Below, in pieces: positions 15,611 through 25,259 of a DNA stretch of 48,511 bases. A program made the position numbers and the translations under genes. A model generated the notes under the pieces. The model made no database searches. It was given only the letters and a program-made list of their open reading frames with translations, and was not told the DNA's origin. The stretch comes from a bacterium (GTDB lineage Bacteria; Joyebacterota; Joyebacteria; Joyebacterales; Joyebacteraceae), in contig JALGWI010000018.1 in the NCBI GenBank assembly GCA_025774245.1, forward strand, positions 1 to 48,511, in the 5' to 3' direction. Numbering within the stretch: position 1 is the stretch's first letter; every line of letters starts with the position of its first letter.

Positions 15611-17047
15611 ATGCCACAGTCGGAGCCCACAGCACGGCGGGCGCCTGCCCCGGCGGGCGCTGCGGTCGCCGCGGTCACCGCGACCGCAGCCGCGCTCGTC
15701 GCGCTCGCGGTCGTGACCGCGGCCGCGGCCGCGCCGGCGGAGCACCTCACGCTCGCACGCGCACTCACCCTCGCGCGCGAGGACAACCTCTCGCTTCAGG
15801 CCTCGCACGAGGACTACGAGGCGGCGGAGTGGGGCGTCAAGAGCGCGGCGGCCTCGCTCGGCCCGTCGATCACGTTCTCCTCGACGGCGACGCGCGTCGA
15901 TCCCGACACGTATCGCCGCGCGAACTCGTCGCTCGCCTTCCTCGAGGACATGGGGATCCAGGCCGAGCCGTTCCTCTACGAGACGACCTACGAGACGAGC
16001 TTCAACGCCACGTTTCCGCTCTACAACGGCCAGCTCTGGGGAGCGTTCGGCGCGGCCAGCGCCAGCCGCGACGCGGCGTACCACGCCTACGAGTCGACCC
16101 AGAGGGGCGTGGAGTATCAGACGAAGCAGGCATACCTCGCGGTCCTGCGGGCCGAGTCTCTCGTCGGAGTGGCGCGCGACGCCGTCGCGGCGACGCGGCG
16201 CAACGTCGAGAAGGCGCAGCGGAAGTTCGAGATCGGCTCGGTCCCGAAGGCCGAGGTCCTGCGCTGGGAGGTCGTGCTCGCCAACGACGAGAAGGCGACG
16301 GCCGACGCCGGCAACGCGCTCGTGCTCTCCATGACGCAGCTGTCGGACGTCATCGGTCGGCCGCTCGATTCCGAGTTCTCGCTCGAGACGCTCACGCGGA
16401 TCGAGCTCGACCTCCTGCGCGAGAGCTACGCCTGGCTGCTCGACGAGGGGGCACTCACGGAGGAGAGGGGGCGCGAGCTGTTGGCGACGAGCCCGGAGTT
16501 CCTCGCCCTCGCCGACGCGGCGAGGGTCAGCGAGGCCGGAATCTCGATCGCGCGGGGAGCGTTCCTGCCGTCGGTCTACGCCGGCGGGAGCTACGGGTGG
16601 AGGGCCGACGATGACATCTCGCCGGACGACGACACAGCCTGGTCGGTCCGGCTTGGTCTCGAGCTCCCGATCTTCACGAGCCTCAAGAACGTCTCGGACT
16701 ACCAGCGGAGCAAGCGGAGCTACCTCGCATCGCTCCGGCGGCAGGAGAACGTCGAGCGCGCCCTCATAGGTGGCCTCAGGAACTCACTCGCGTCGGTCAC
16801 CTCCAACATGAAGGGCCTCGACGCGGCCGAGACGCAGGTCGCACAGGCTGAGGACAATCTCGCGAACGTGAGGAACAGAAACGACCAGGGCATGGCTCCC
16901 TACATCGAGTTCGTCGACGCCCGGGTCACCTACGACAGGAGCAGGGTCGGATATGTGAACGCGCTCTTCGACGCCTACCTGGCGTTCGCCGACGTCGAGC
17001 GGCTCCTCGGAGAGAGGCGGTTCCCGGAATCCGGAGAGACACGATGA
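15611..17047 (+). CDS. TolC-family outer-membrane efflux protein
   Basis: ATG 15611 follows GAGGAGGGAG. The N-terminus is a long Ala-rich signal peptide ending near AAAAPAEH. The mature part begins LTLARALTLAREDNLSLQ, the typical opening helix of TolC-type outer-membrane factors. Two related helical halves (about 45-250 and 290-470) each carry long amphipathic stretches, with a YxAxL-type segment (TKQAYLAVLRAESLV) and FVDARVTYDRSRVGYVNAL near the end. It forms the trimeric exit duct for the RND pump encoded downstream. Its stop overlaps the MFP start (ATGA at 17044). Confidence 0.9.
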   Translation: MPQSEPTARRAPAPAGAAVAAVTATAAALVALAVVTAAAAAPAEHLTLARALTLAREDNLSLQASHEDYEAAEWGVKSAAASLGPSITFSSTATRVDPDTYRRANSSLAFLEDMGIQAEPFLYETTYETSFNATFPLYNGQLWGAFGAASASRDAAYHAYESTQRGVEYQTKQAYLAVLRAESLVGVARDAVAATRRNVEKAQRKFEIGSVPKAEVLRWEVVLANDEKATADAGNALVLSMTQLSDVIGRPLDSEFSLETLTRIELDLLRESYAWLLDEGALTEERGRELLATSPEFLALADAARVSEAGISIARGAFLPSVYAGGSYGWRADDDISPDDDTAWSVRLGLELPIFTSLKNVSDYQRSKRSYLASLRRQENVERALIGGLRNSLASVTSNMKGLDAAETQVAQAEDNLANVRNRNDQGMAPYIEFVDARVTYDRSRVGYVNALFDAYLAFADVERLLGERRFPESGETR

Positions 17048-18168
17048 GAGGACTTGTCACGTTGAGGGCGACCGTCCCGCTGCTCGTGGGGTGCCTCCTG
17101 GTCGCGGGATGCCTTGTTGCTGGATGCGTTCTGCTCGCCGGATGCGGCGGGCGCGGAGGGCCGCCGGAGGCGCCGCGCGCGCGCGTCATCCCTGTCGAGA
17201 TCTTCGAGGTGACGCCCGGCGCCGTGACGGCGACCGTCGCCGCGACGGGCACTATCGCGGCCCGAGACGACGTGCCCGTCCTCGCCGAGGCCGGCGGGCG
17301 GGTCGAGAGCGTCCTGGTCAAGGTGGGGGACTGGGTGGAGGCGGGGGACGTCCTGGTCACGCTCGATGACGAACTCGCGGCCCTCGGCGTGCAGCAGGCC
17401 GAGGCGCAGCGCCTCATGGTGGAGGCCGACCTCGCCGACGCCGAGGCGAACTTCGAGCGGGCCAGGACGCTCTGGGAGAACGAAGACATCTCGGACGTCG
17501 AGTACGAGGCCACCGAGCGGGGGGCCAAGGCCGCACGAGCCGGGCTCATGGCGGCCGAGGCAGGCCTCGGGACCGCTAAACGCCAGCTCCGGAACGCCCG
17601 CATCACCTCGCCGATTGCCGGCATGGTCGCCTTCGCGCAGGCGGAGCCGGGACACCTCATCGCCATCGGGACGCCGGTTGCCCACGTGGTCAACGACTCG
17701 AATCTCGAGATCGAGATCGGTCTCAACGAGGACCAGGTCGTCGACGTGGATCGGGGCCGCAGCGCCGAGGTACGCGTCCGCGCGCGCCCTGGCGAGGTCT
17801 TCGATGGGCGGGTCGAGTACGTCGGCCCGCGCGCCGACGATCTGTCGAAGACGTACCCGGTCCGCGTCACCCTCGCGAACCCGGGTCGCAGGCTCCGCGC
17901 CGGAATGGTCGCGGAGGTGACGATCGCCACCGCGAGCACCGGGGATGTGATCGTCATCCAGCGCGACTGGGTCGTCGACCGCTACGGCGAGCCCGCGGTC
18001 TTCGTGGCCGCCGACTCGCTCGCGCTCATCAGGAAAGTGTCCCTCGGGAGGGTCGTGGGGGACAGGGTCATCGTCGCGTCGGGGCTCGAGCCGGGGGACC
18101 TCGTGGTCTCGCTCGGCTACGACCAGCTCACCGACAGCACCCGTATCGACGTCAAGAACCTGCCGTAG
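17044..18168 (+). CDS. RND efflux periplasmic adaptor (membrane fusion lipoprotein)
   Basis: A 374-residue HlyD/AcrA-type adaptor. The leader contains four lipobox-like Cys sites in a row (C17, C23, C28, C34: LVGC, VAGC, VAGC, LAGC); the last, LLAGCGG, best fits the mature end. A biotinyl-lipoyl-like hairpin half (VPVLAEAGGRVESVLVKVGDWV, split here only for naming) precedes an alpha-helical hairpin (about 110-175). The second lipoyl half (ARITSPIAGMVAF), a beta-barrel (IEIGLNEDQVVDV) and a membrane-proximal domain follow. It links the inner-membrane pump at 18190 to the TolC-like duct. Substrate unknown. Confidence 0.9.
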   Translation: MRGLVTLRATVPLLVGCLLVAGCLVAGCVLLAGCGGRGGPPEAPRARVIPVEIFEVTPGAVTATVAATGTIAARDDVPVLAEAGGRVESVLVKVGDWVEAGDVLVTLDDELAALGVQQAEAQRLMVEADLADAEANFERARTLWENEDISDVEYEATERGAKAARAGLMAAEAGLGTAKRQLRNARITSPIAGMVAFAQAEPGHLIAIGTPVAHVVNDSNLEIEIGLNEDQVVDVDRGRSAEVRVRARPGEVFDGRVEYVGPRADDLSKTYPVRVTLANPGRRLRAGMVAEVTIATASTGDVIVIQRDWVVDRYGEPAVFVAADSLALIRKVSLGRVVGDRVIVASGLEPGDLVVSLGYDQLTDSTRIDVKNLP

Positions 18169-18189
18169 TCCGTCCGGGAGCGCCGTCCC

Positions 18190-21100
18190 ATGACCGTTGG
18201 TGAATTCTCCGTCCGACAGCCGGTCCTCGTGAACCTCGTTTTCATCGGCGTTCTCATCGTCGGCGTCTACACCTTCTTCAGTATGCCCGCCGAGATGCTG
18301 CCTAACGTCAACATGGACGAGGCGGTCGTCGTCGCCATCTACCCCGGGGTCTCGCCCGAGGAGATGGAGACGCTCGTCACGAAGCCGATCGAGGACGAGA
18401 TCGAGACCGTCGAGGACATCGAGCACATCGAGTCGCGATCGGGGGAGAGCCGGACGATCATCAACGTGCGCTTCAAGCCGGGCCTCCCGGACGACGAGTT
18501 CGACAAGAGGATCCTCGATCTCCGTGCGGCCGTCGACGCCGCGCGACCCGAGCTCCCCGACGACGTCGAGGCTCCCGAGGTCATCGCGATCAAGCTCGGC
18601 GAGGTCATCCCGATCCTGTCGGTCAGCATGGGTGGCCCAGTGGGCGACACGGTCCTGCGGGAGGTCGCGGATGACCTCCGCGAGGAGATCCTCGACGTCG
18701 ATCACGTCAGATCGGTCGACGTCGTCGGGACGCGCGAGCGGGAGGTCTGGGTGCAGCTCGACGCCGACCGACTGGCGGCGTACGACATTCCGATCGGCGC
18801 GATCGTCGCCTCGCTCGCGGCGAGGAACCTCAACGTCCCCGCCGGCACGATCGATCTCGGTTCGAGCGAGTACATTGTCCGGGTCCTCGGGGAGTTCGAG
18901 GCGCTCGAGGACATCGAGAACCACGTTATCGCCTCCGATCCGTTCGGCCGCCAGATCAGGATCCGCGACGTCGGCGTCGTCAGCGACACGCTCGCGGATC
19001 GCCTGACGCTCGCCCGCCTGAACGGTGAGAGGAGCGTGACCCTCTGGGTGACGAAGGACCGCGAGGGGAGCGTCGTCCGCGTCGCCAACGAGGTGAGGGG
19101 CGTCGTCGACGCGTTCGGTGCCGCGCTCGTCGAGGACGTGAGCTTCGAGATCCGGAACGACAGCTCGATCGAGGTGCGGGACACGCTCGCCACTCTCCAG
19201 AGGAACGCCGTCCTCGGGATCATCCTCGTCTCCCTCATTCTCTTCGTCTTCATCGGGTTCCGGAACGCGATGCTCGCCGTCATCGGGATCCCGTTCAGCT
19301 TCTTCTGCGCCTTCATTCTCATGAACGCCGCCGGCGTCACGATCAACACGATCTCGCTCTTCTCGCTCGTGCTGGTTCTCGGCATGCTCGTCGACGACGC
19401 GATCATCGTGGTCGAGAACATCTACCGGCACATGGAGCAGGGGATGCCGGCGAGGCAGGCCGCGATCCTCGGTACGCGGGAGGTGCAGGCGCCCGTCACG
19501 GCCGCGGTCCTCACGACGGTCGCGGCGTTCCTGCCGCTCCTTCTCATGACCGGGATCTGGGGCAAGTTCATGGGCGTCATCCCGAAGACGGTGACGTTCG
19601 CGCTCCTGGCGTCTCTCCTCGAGGCCCTCTTCATTCTCCCGTCCCACATGGCGGACTTCGGGCGCGTCGCGCCCCGGCAGAACAAGTGCCACCCGACCTT
19701 CGTGGCTCTCACCCGACGGTACGAACGGGCCCTCCGGAAGGCCCTGCGCCGGCGCTACCTGGCGGTCGCCTCGATCGTCGTCATGGCGATCATCGCGATG
19801 GGGCTCGTCTTCACGCTCGACATCATCATCTTCGAGGAGGAGGACGTCGACCAGATCGAGGTGCGTGCCCAGGCCCGCGTGGGAATGCGCATCGAGGAGA
19901 CCGACGAGATCGCGCGCGAGCTCGAGCGCATCATCTTCTCGCTCCCCGAGGACGAGGTGGAGGCCGCGGTCACGCGCGTCGGGTTCATGATCAGGAACTA
20001 CAGGGGCGAGCTGGCTTCGCACAACATGCAGTTCAACGTCGATCTTGTCGATGCCGGGCAGAGGGATCGCAGCGACGCCGAGATCATGGAGGCGCTCCGA
20101 CGCGAGATGCTGCAGGTGCCGGGCGTCACGTACCTGTCGCTCTCGAGGCCCCAGCAGGGACCGCCGTCCGGACGGCCGGTCGAGGTCCGCGTGAAGGGCG
20201 AGGACCCGAGGGTCCTGAAGCAGATCTCAGAACGGGTGCAGGCGAAGCTCGAGGAGTACGAGGGCGTCGTCGAGATCGAGGACGACATGCGGCCCGGGAA
20301 GTCGGAGCTTCGGGTCTCGATCATCCAGGACCAGGCGTCGCTCTACGGGCTCACGGTCGCCGACATCTCGTCGGCGGTCAGGATCGGGTTCGACGGGGTC
20401 GAGGCGACGAAGTACCGCGGAGCGGGCGACGACGAGATCGACGTCATCGTGAGACTCGAGGAGAGCGACCGTCGCGACCTCGCCGATCTCGAGAACCTGA
20501 GGATCCAGACCCCGATGGGGGTCACCGTGCCGCTCGGGAACGTGGTCGACATCGAGGTCGCGCCCGGCCCGTCCGAGCTCTACCGCCGAGACGGCGACCG
20601 CGTCGTCACCATCACGGCCGACGTCGAGGGCGGAACCACGTCGACCGAGGTCAACCGCCTGCTCGAGAGCGACTTCCGGGACATCTCGCGGATCTATCCC
20701 GGCTACCGTCTCGACTTCGCCGGGGAGTACCAGGAGACGCAGGAGTCTTTCCATTCGCTCCTCCTCGCGTTCATGGTCGCCATTCTCCTCATCTATCTGA
20801 TCCTCGGCACCGAGTTCCAGTCGTTCGTGCAGCCTCTGATCATCATGTTCACGGTGCCGTTCGCGTTCATCGGCGTCGTGATCGGGCTCGTCGTGATGCG
20901 GTACCCGTTTACGCTGAACGCCGGCGTCGCGATCGTCGCGCTGGCCGGCGTCGTCGTGAACGACTCGATCGTCCTCATCGACTTCATCAAGAAGGCGCGC
21001 GCGAGGGGCGTCTCGCGGTGGGAATCGGTCGTGCAGGGTGGCTGCATGAGGCTCCGGCCGATCCTGCTGACGTCGATCACGACGATCCTGGGAGTCCTGC

Positions 21101-21354
21101 CCCTGGCGATGGGCTGGGGAGGTGCCTCCGCCACGTGGGGTCCGATGGCGGCCGCGCTCGCCTGGGGACTCGCCTTCGCGACGATTCTGACGCTGTTCGT
21201 GATTCCCTCGCTCTTCTCGATCGTGGACGACGCTCGCAAGAGGTTCGGCAAGCTCGACGTCGACGGCGAGAGGTATCCCAGCCAGGAGGCCACGTTCACC
21301 GACCAGATGTGTGGGCTCGACGGAGATGGGCGGGCCATCGATGAGATCTCGTAG
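18190..21354 (+). CDS. RND-family efflux transporter (AcrB/MdtB-like)
   Basis: A 1054-residue inner-membrane proton-driven pump. It has the standard two-fold plan: a first membrane segment at about 12-32, a periplasmic porter domain, membrane segments about 335-490, a second porter half, then segments about 860-1020. The proton-relay acidic pair is in LGMLVDDAIIVVENIYRHME (transmembrane helix 4), and the second half has ALAGVVVNDSIVLIDFIK. PGVSPEEMETLVTKPIE near residue 55 is typical of the family. It lies 21 bases after the adaptor gene. Drug, lipid or metabolite export is possible; CusA-type metal-binding methionines are not evident. Confidence 0.93.
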   Translation: MTVGEFSVRQPVLVNLVFIGVLIVGVYTFFSMPAEMLPNVNMDEAVVVAIYPGVSPEEMETLVTKPIEDEIETVEDIEHIESRSGESRTIINVRFKPGLPDDEFDKRILDLRAAVDAARPELPDDVEAPEVIAIKLGEVIPILSVSMGGPVGDTVLREVADDLREEILDVDHVRSVDVVGTREREVWVQLDADRLAAYDIPIGAIVASLAARNLNVPAGTIDLGSSEYIVRVLGEFEALEDIENHVIASDPFGRQIRIRDVGVVSDTLADRLTLARLNGERSVTLWVTKDREGSVVRVANEVRGVVDAFGAALVEDVSFEIRNDSSIEVRDTLATLQRNAVLGIILVSLILFVFIGFRNAMLAVIGIPFSFFCAFILMNAAGVTINTISLFSLVLVLGMLVDDAIIVVENIYRHMEQGMPARQAAILGTREVQAPVTAAVLTTVAAFLPLLLMTGIWGKFMGVIPKTVTFALLASLLEALFILPSHMADFGRVAPRQNKCHPTFVALTRRYERALRKALRRRYLAVASIVVMAIIAMGLVFTLDIIIFEEEDVDQIEVRAQARVGMRIEETDEIARELERIIFSLPEDEVEAAVTRVGFMIRNYRGELASHNMQFNVDLVDAGQRDRSDAEIMEALRREMLQVPGVTYLSLSRPQQGPPSGRPVEVRVKGEDPRVLKQISERVQAKLEEYEGVVEIEDDMRPGKSELRVSIIQDQASLYGLTVADISSAVRIGFDGVEATKYRGAGDDEIDVIVRLEESDRRDLADLENLRIQTPMGVTVPLGNVVDIEVAPGPSELYRRDGDRVVTITADVEGGTTSTEVNRLLESDFRDISRIYPGYRLDFAGEYQETQESFHSLLLAFMVAILLIYLILGTEFQSFVQPLIIMFTVPFAFIGVVIGLVVMRYPFTLNAGVAIVALAGVVVNDSIVLIDFIKKARARGVSRWESVVQGGCMRLRPILLTSITTILGVLPLAMGWGGASATWGPMAAALAWGLAFATILTLFVIPSLFSIVDDARKRFGKLDVDGERYPSQEATFTDQMCGLDGDGRAIDEIS

Positions 21355-21393
21355 CAGCCCGGGCCGCGGCGGACGCGGCCCGGGGCCGAGAAC

Positions 21394-22449
21394 ATGACCG
21401 CCGACGGCGCAGAGGCGAGGCGCGCGGGGGATCCGGTCGATCCGGAAGCTCCGGACACGCTCACCGGCCTCGTTCTGGCCTGTTTCCACGACGAGTGGGA
21501 GGTCGCGCTCGATGGCGGCGACGTCGTGCGGACGTCGGTCAGGGCGCGTCATTTCGCCGGGCTGGCGAAGGAAGAGAAGCTCCTCGTTCCCGGCGATCAC
21601 GTCCGCGTTGTTCGCGGCGCCGACGCGTACGTGATCGAGGAGGGCCTGCCGCGGGAAACAAGCCTCTCGCGCCTCCTGCCCGGGACGCGCCGCCCGACCG
21701 AGCAGGTCATCATCGCGAACGTCGAGCAGCTCGTCGCCGTCGCCTCCTTCGTCCGCCCGTCCCTGAACCGGAGACTCCTCGACCGCTTCCTCGTCATCGC
21801 CGAGGACGCGGAGCTCGAGTGCGTCGTGGTCCTGAACAAGATCGATCTCGTCGAAGAGGACGAGTGGCGGCGCCACGCTGCGGTCTACGAGGGGATCGGG
21901 TACGAGGTCGTCCCGAGCTGCGCCCTCGACGGGCGAGGCGTGGAGAGGCTCGAGGAGATCATCGCCGGGAGGTTCTCGGTGTTCGCCGGGCCGTCCGGCT
22001 CCGGGAAGAGCTCGCTCCTCAACGTCCTCGAGCCGGGCCTCGGCATCAAGGTGCGCGAGGTGAGCGAGAAGACGCTCAAGGGGAAGCACACCACGTCGAA
22101 CGTGACCGTCTTCCGTCTCGACAACGGCTCGCTCGTGGCCGACACCCCGGGTTTCCGGGAGCTCGGCTTCTGGCGGATCGGGGTCCGGGACCTCGGGTTC
22201 CTCTTCCCGGAGTTCCGGGAGCATCTCCGGGACTGCCGGTACGGCGGGAGCTGCCTCCACTCGCCCGAGCCCGGCTGCGCCGTCAAGGAGGCGGTCGCAG
22301 CCGGATCGATCGATGCCGATCGGCACGACAGCTACGTGAGGCTCCTGGAGGAGATCCAGCGCGGCGCCGGCCGCCCGACCGGAAGGACGGTGGAACGTCC
22401 GGGCGCCGTGGGCGTGCCGATGGACGAGGATCCGGACGCCCGGGGCTGA
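21394..22449 (+). CDS. rsgA: Ribosome small-subunit-dependent GTPase A
   Basis: RsgA is a circularly permuted GTPase that helps mature the 30S subunit. The permuted motif order is clear: an N-terminal OB-like domain (about 25-105), then G4 NKID (148-151), G1 GPSGSGKSS (199-207), G2 in KHTTS, and G3 DTPGF (250-254). A zinc domain follows with C281, C287, H289 and C295 in the CLHSPEPGC context. Length (351 aa) is normal, with an extra acidic/Pro tail. It starts 39 bases after the RND gene, so it may share that transcript although the functions are unrelated. Confidence 0.94.
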   Translation: MTADGAEARRAGDPVDPEAPDTLTGLVLACFHDEWEVALDGGDVVRTSVRARHFAGLAKEEKLLVPGDHVRVVRGADAYVIEEGLPRETSLSRLLPGTRRPTEQVIIANVEQLVAVASFVRPSLNRRLLDRFLVIAEDAELECVVVLNKIDLVEEDEWRRHAAVYEGIGYEVVPSCALDGRGVERLEEIIAGRFSVFAGPSGSGKSSLLNVLEPGLGIKVREVSEKTLKGKHTTSNVTVFRLDNGSLVADTPGFRELGFWRIGVRDLGFLFPEFREHLRDCRYGGSCLHSPEPGCAVKEAVAAGSIDADRHDSYVRLLEEIQRGAGRPTGRTVERPGAVGVPMDEDPDARG

Positions 22450-22519
22450 CGCCCGATCGAAGAGCCGGCCGCCCACCGGCGACCAACGGCAGACGACGCC
22501 AGCGAAGGAGACACCCGCC

Positions 22520-23767
22520 ATGCAGACGGTCCTCTACGAAGACGGCAGCCATCGCTTCTTCGGCCCGCTGACCTACCTCCGGCCCCAGTTCGACCTCCGG
22601 TGCGGCGCGCTTCTCCTGCGCGAGAAGCTCGAAGTGCGGTTCCCGGCCTCGAAGGTCGTCCTCCTGCCTCGCCCGGAGCTCGCGCGGGTCGTGGCGGAGC
22701 AGCACCCCGGTCGAGGGATCGACGCGCTGGGGGAGGAGGTGACCCTCTTCCTCTGCGGCAGGGTGATCGTGGACGACGCGCTCCTCCGCGCGATCGCGGA
22801 CATCCCCGGGGAGGCGATCATCACGTCCGGCGACACGCCGGTCGGTGCGGTCGTGCGCGAGAACGTCGCGGGCCGCGCGGGGGCCGTCGGCGAATCGCTC
22901 GGCGATCTGGGGGCGCTCGGAATCGAGATCACCCTCGAAGTGCCGGCGCGCATCGTGAGCTACCCGTGGGAGCTCGTGAACCTGACGGGGGAGGAGATCG
23001 CGATCGACGCGCCCCTCGTCCGGCGCGCCGGATCGGTGGAGGGTTCGGTGCACCCGGCGGCGCATCTCCTCGAGCCCGCCAACGTCGCCGTCGGTGCGGG
23101 GACGGAGATCGGCCCCGGCGTCGTCGTCGACGCGAGGCACGGGCCGGTCCTCATCGGGCGGCGCGTCACCGTGATGCCGAACGCGGTCCTCGAGGGGCCT
23201 CTGGCGGTCGGCGACGACTGCCTCATCAAGGCCGGAGCGCGGATCTACGAGGGGACGTCGATCGGGGAGAACTGCAAGATTGGTGGAGAGGTGGAGGGAA
23301 GCGTCTTCCAGGGATGGTCGAACAAGCAGCACGAGGGGTTCCTCGGACACTCGTACGTCGGGAGCTGGGTGAACCTCGGCGCGGCGACGGACAACAGCGA
23401 CCTCAAGAATAACTACGGCCCGGTCCGGGTCACCATCGGGGGCCGGACGCTCGACACGGGCTTGACCTTCGTCGGCTCGACCATCGGCGATCACGCGAAG
23501 ACGGCAATCGGCACGAAACTCAACACCGGCACGGTGGTCGGCGTCTTCGCGAACGTCGTCACAGACGGGTTCCCGCCCAAGGCGATCCCGTCGTTCTCGT
23601 GGGGGACGCCCGCCGGCTTCGTCGAGCACGACCTCGCGCGGGCGGTCGAGACCGCACGGGGCGTCATGGCTCGGCGGAAGGTCGAGATGACACCAGCCAT
23701 GGAGTCGCTCATCGCGCAGGTTTTCGAGGCCACGCGGGAGGAGCGCATAGGCAAGCCCCCCGCCTAG
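22520..23767 (+). CDS. Alternative GlmU-like sugar nucleotidyltransferase/acyltransferase
   Basis: A 415-residue protein of the two-domain type seen in Bacteroidetes and relatives in place of classical GlmU. The N-terminal part (FFGPLTYLRPQFDLRCGALL, residues about 13-32) matches the start of that family's nucleotidyltransferase domain. Residues about 190-360 form hexapeptide repeats of a left-handed beta-helix (for example VAVGAGTEIGPGVVV and IGGEVEGSVFQGWSNKQHEG), ending in NLGAATDNSDLKNNYGPV. The likely role is making UDP-GlcNAc or a related nucleotide sugar for wall and surface glycans; the substrate is not proven. The ATG follows GAAGGAGA at 22504-22511. Confidence 0.75.
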   Translation: MQTVLYEDGSHRFFGPLTYLRPQFDLRCGALLLREKLEVRFPASKVVLLPRPELARVVAEQHPGRGIDALGEEVTLFLCGRVIVDDALLRAIADIPGEAIITSGDTPVGAVVRENVAGRAGAVGESLGDLGALGIEITLEVPARIVSYPWELVNLTGEEIAIDAPLVRRAGSVEGSVHPAAHLLEPANVAVGAGTEIGPGVVVDARHGPVLIGRRVTVMPNAVLEGPLAVGDDCLIKAGARIYEGTSIGENCKIGGEVEGSVFQGWSNKQHEGFLGHSYVGSWVNLGAATDNSDLKNNYGPVRVTIGGRTLDTGLTFVGSTIGDHAKTAIGTKLNTGTVVGVFANVVTDGFPPKAIPSFSWGTPAGFVEHDLARAVETARGVMARRKVEMTPAMESLIAQVFEATREERIGKPPA

Positions 23768-23829
23768 GCTGGAGACGGGGGGCCGGGGGGGGATGAGCGA
23801 GCAACTCATCCCTCGAACGCTGCAGGTGG

Positions 23830-24918
23830 TTAGTCCTTTATCTTCGCGAGCTCGTCCCTGAGCTCCTTGAGTTCCTCGCGGATGTCTTCCAGTTCGTCCT
23901 TGAGATCTTCCATCTCGTTCTCGGTGAGCTTGTGGCCGTAGAACTTGCTGGCGCCGCCCGCCTCGAATTCGTCGAGGGCGATCTCGTACTTGTGCAGGGC
24001 GTCGTCGAGCTTCAGCACGTGGATCTTCGCGCTCGTCTCGCCGACGGTGGTGTCGAGCGTGTGCTCCCTGCCCTCCCGGAGGACGATGACCGGGATCGCC
24101 ACGTCGGCTTCCATCTCGGCGATCGCCTCGACGAGCTCGCCGGTGTCACCGACCCGCTCGTCGCCGATCCTCAGGATCACGTCGCCGGCCTTGATGCCGG
24201 CCGCCTCCGCGGGGCTGTCCTCCACCACGTCCTCCACCAGCACGCCCCTCCCGTCGGGGACGTCGAAGTACTCGGCGAGGCCTTCGCTCAGGTCGTCGAC
24301 GTAGACGCCGAGACGCCCGCGCCCTCCCCATCCCGACACACCGATGTCCCAGGCGCCGAGCGCTGCCAGGCCCTCGAGTCCCTCAAGATCCTCGAGCACC
24401 GCGAGGGCCTTCAGGCCCTCGAGCCCCTCGAGGCCCCGCAGGTAGACGTCAGGTCCGACGCTCCACGTGACCTTCTTCTCCTTTCGCTCGGCAAGCTCTG
24501 CGGTGAACGTCTTCTTCTCACCGTCCCGCATGACCGTGATCTTGACCTCGCTGCCGGGCTCGTTGTCCTGGACGGCCTGGACCAGCTTGTCGATGTCGCG
24601 GGTCTTCTTGCCTGCGAACTCGATGATGATGTCGCCGTCCTCGAGACCGGCGGCGTCGGCGGGGCTGTCATCGTAGACGTCCGTGATGAGAACGCCCTCG
24701 ATCTCCCCGCTCTGGTCCCCGGTCTTCTTCACCTGGGCGATCCCGACGCCAAGCCAGCCGTGGCCCGTGCCGTCGCCCTCGCTCGATATGTAAATGTCCC
24801 CGCCGTGATCGCTGTCTTTCACCACGATCTTCGTCTGCGCAGTCGCCGTCGCGAAGACGGCGAGGCAGACGAGGACCACGACCGTGAGGACCGCTCCCGC
24901 GCCACTCCTCTTGGTCAC
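23830..24918 (-). CDS. Exported protein with two PDZ domains and a C-terminal coiled coil
   Basis: GTG 24918 is preceded by AGGAGG at a good distance. A signal peptide (about 1-28) leads to PDZ 1 (about 55-140: HGWLGVGIAQV, DDSPADAAGLEDGDIII). Residues 158-188 are a Leu/Gly/Glu-rich linker with LEGL repeated. PDZ 2 spans about 200-290 (RLGVYVDDL, EDSPAEAAGIKAGDVIL). Residues 333-362 form a charged heptad-like coiled coil (ENEMEDLKDELEDIREELK). No Ser-protease domain of the HtrA/DegP type is present, so it is not a protease by itself; it probably scaffolds or senses envelope proteins. It stands convergent to the GlmU-like gene. Confidence 0.8.
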   Translation of the reverse strand: MTKRSGAGAVLTVVVLVCLAVFATATAQTKIVVKDSDHGGDIYISSEGDGTGHGWLGVGIAQVKKTGDQSGEIEGVLITDVYDDSPADAAGLEDGDIIIEFAGKKTRDIDKLVQAVQDNEPGSEVKITVMRDGEKKTFTAELAERKEKKVTWSVGPDVYLRGLEGLEGLKALAVLEDLEGLEGLAALGAWDIGVSGWGGRGRLGVYVDDLSEGLAEYFDVPDGRGVLVEDVVEDSPAEAAGIKAGDVILRIGDERVGDTGELVEAIAEMEADVAIPVIVLREGREHTLDTTVGETSAKIHVLKLDDALHKYEIALDEFEAGGASKFYGHKLTENEMEDLKDELEDIREELKELRDELAKIKD

Positions 24919-25203
24919 TTGGCACCTCCTTGCCTGCGAGCCCCCGATCTCACTTGGGGACTCCTCTTGGCCGGCCCGCGCTACCGGTTTCAGTGCCGGC
25001 CCTCCTGTTTATTGGGCCCCGTGGGCCCTCTCTTCGTCTAACGTTTTCGACACGGAACCGGGGGTAAGGTTGAAGACCGCGACTCGCCGTACCGCCCGGA
25101 AGGCGGCATCCGCTGAGCGTTCCCGGGGCTCGGTGGCCGGCGTCGGCACGACGACCGGTCGGGCGGCCGGTCAGACGGCCCGCCCGGGTACCCTCGTGGC
25201 AAG
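24919..25203. other. Non-coding stretch between the PDZ and Yip1-like genes
   Basis: About 285 bases, rich in G and C, upstream of the PDZ gene. Apart from its ribosome binding site (minus strand, AGGAGG at 24925-24930) I see only short GC inverted repeats and no convincing promoter pair or gene. Confidence 0.4.
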
Positions 25204-25239
25204 AGAAAGGGGGCCCGAGCCTCTGGCCCGCGCCCCCTT
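25204..25239 (-). terminator. Terminator of the Yip1-like gene
   Basis: On the minus strand GAAGGGGGC pairs with a GCCCCCTTTC-type arm around a GC-rich loop, and TTTCTCTTGCC follows. It lies about 20 bases past the stop of the 25260-25778 gene. Confidence 0.6.
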
Positions 25240-25259
25240 CGAATCCTCGTATCGTCGCC

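Noticed and set aside
16975-20022. Minus-strand frame of 1015 codons opposite the MFP and RND genes
   Set aside because: Composition is Arg/Asp/Glu/His-rich shadow sequence and it spans two well-supported plus-strand genes.
23790-23812. Hairpin GGGATGAG/CTCATCCC between the convergent GlmU-like and PDZ genes as a terminator
   Set aside because: The stem is only 8 bp and neither strand has a T-run after it. It may contribute to termination but the evidence is weak.
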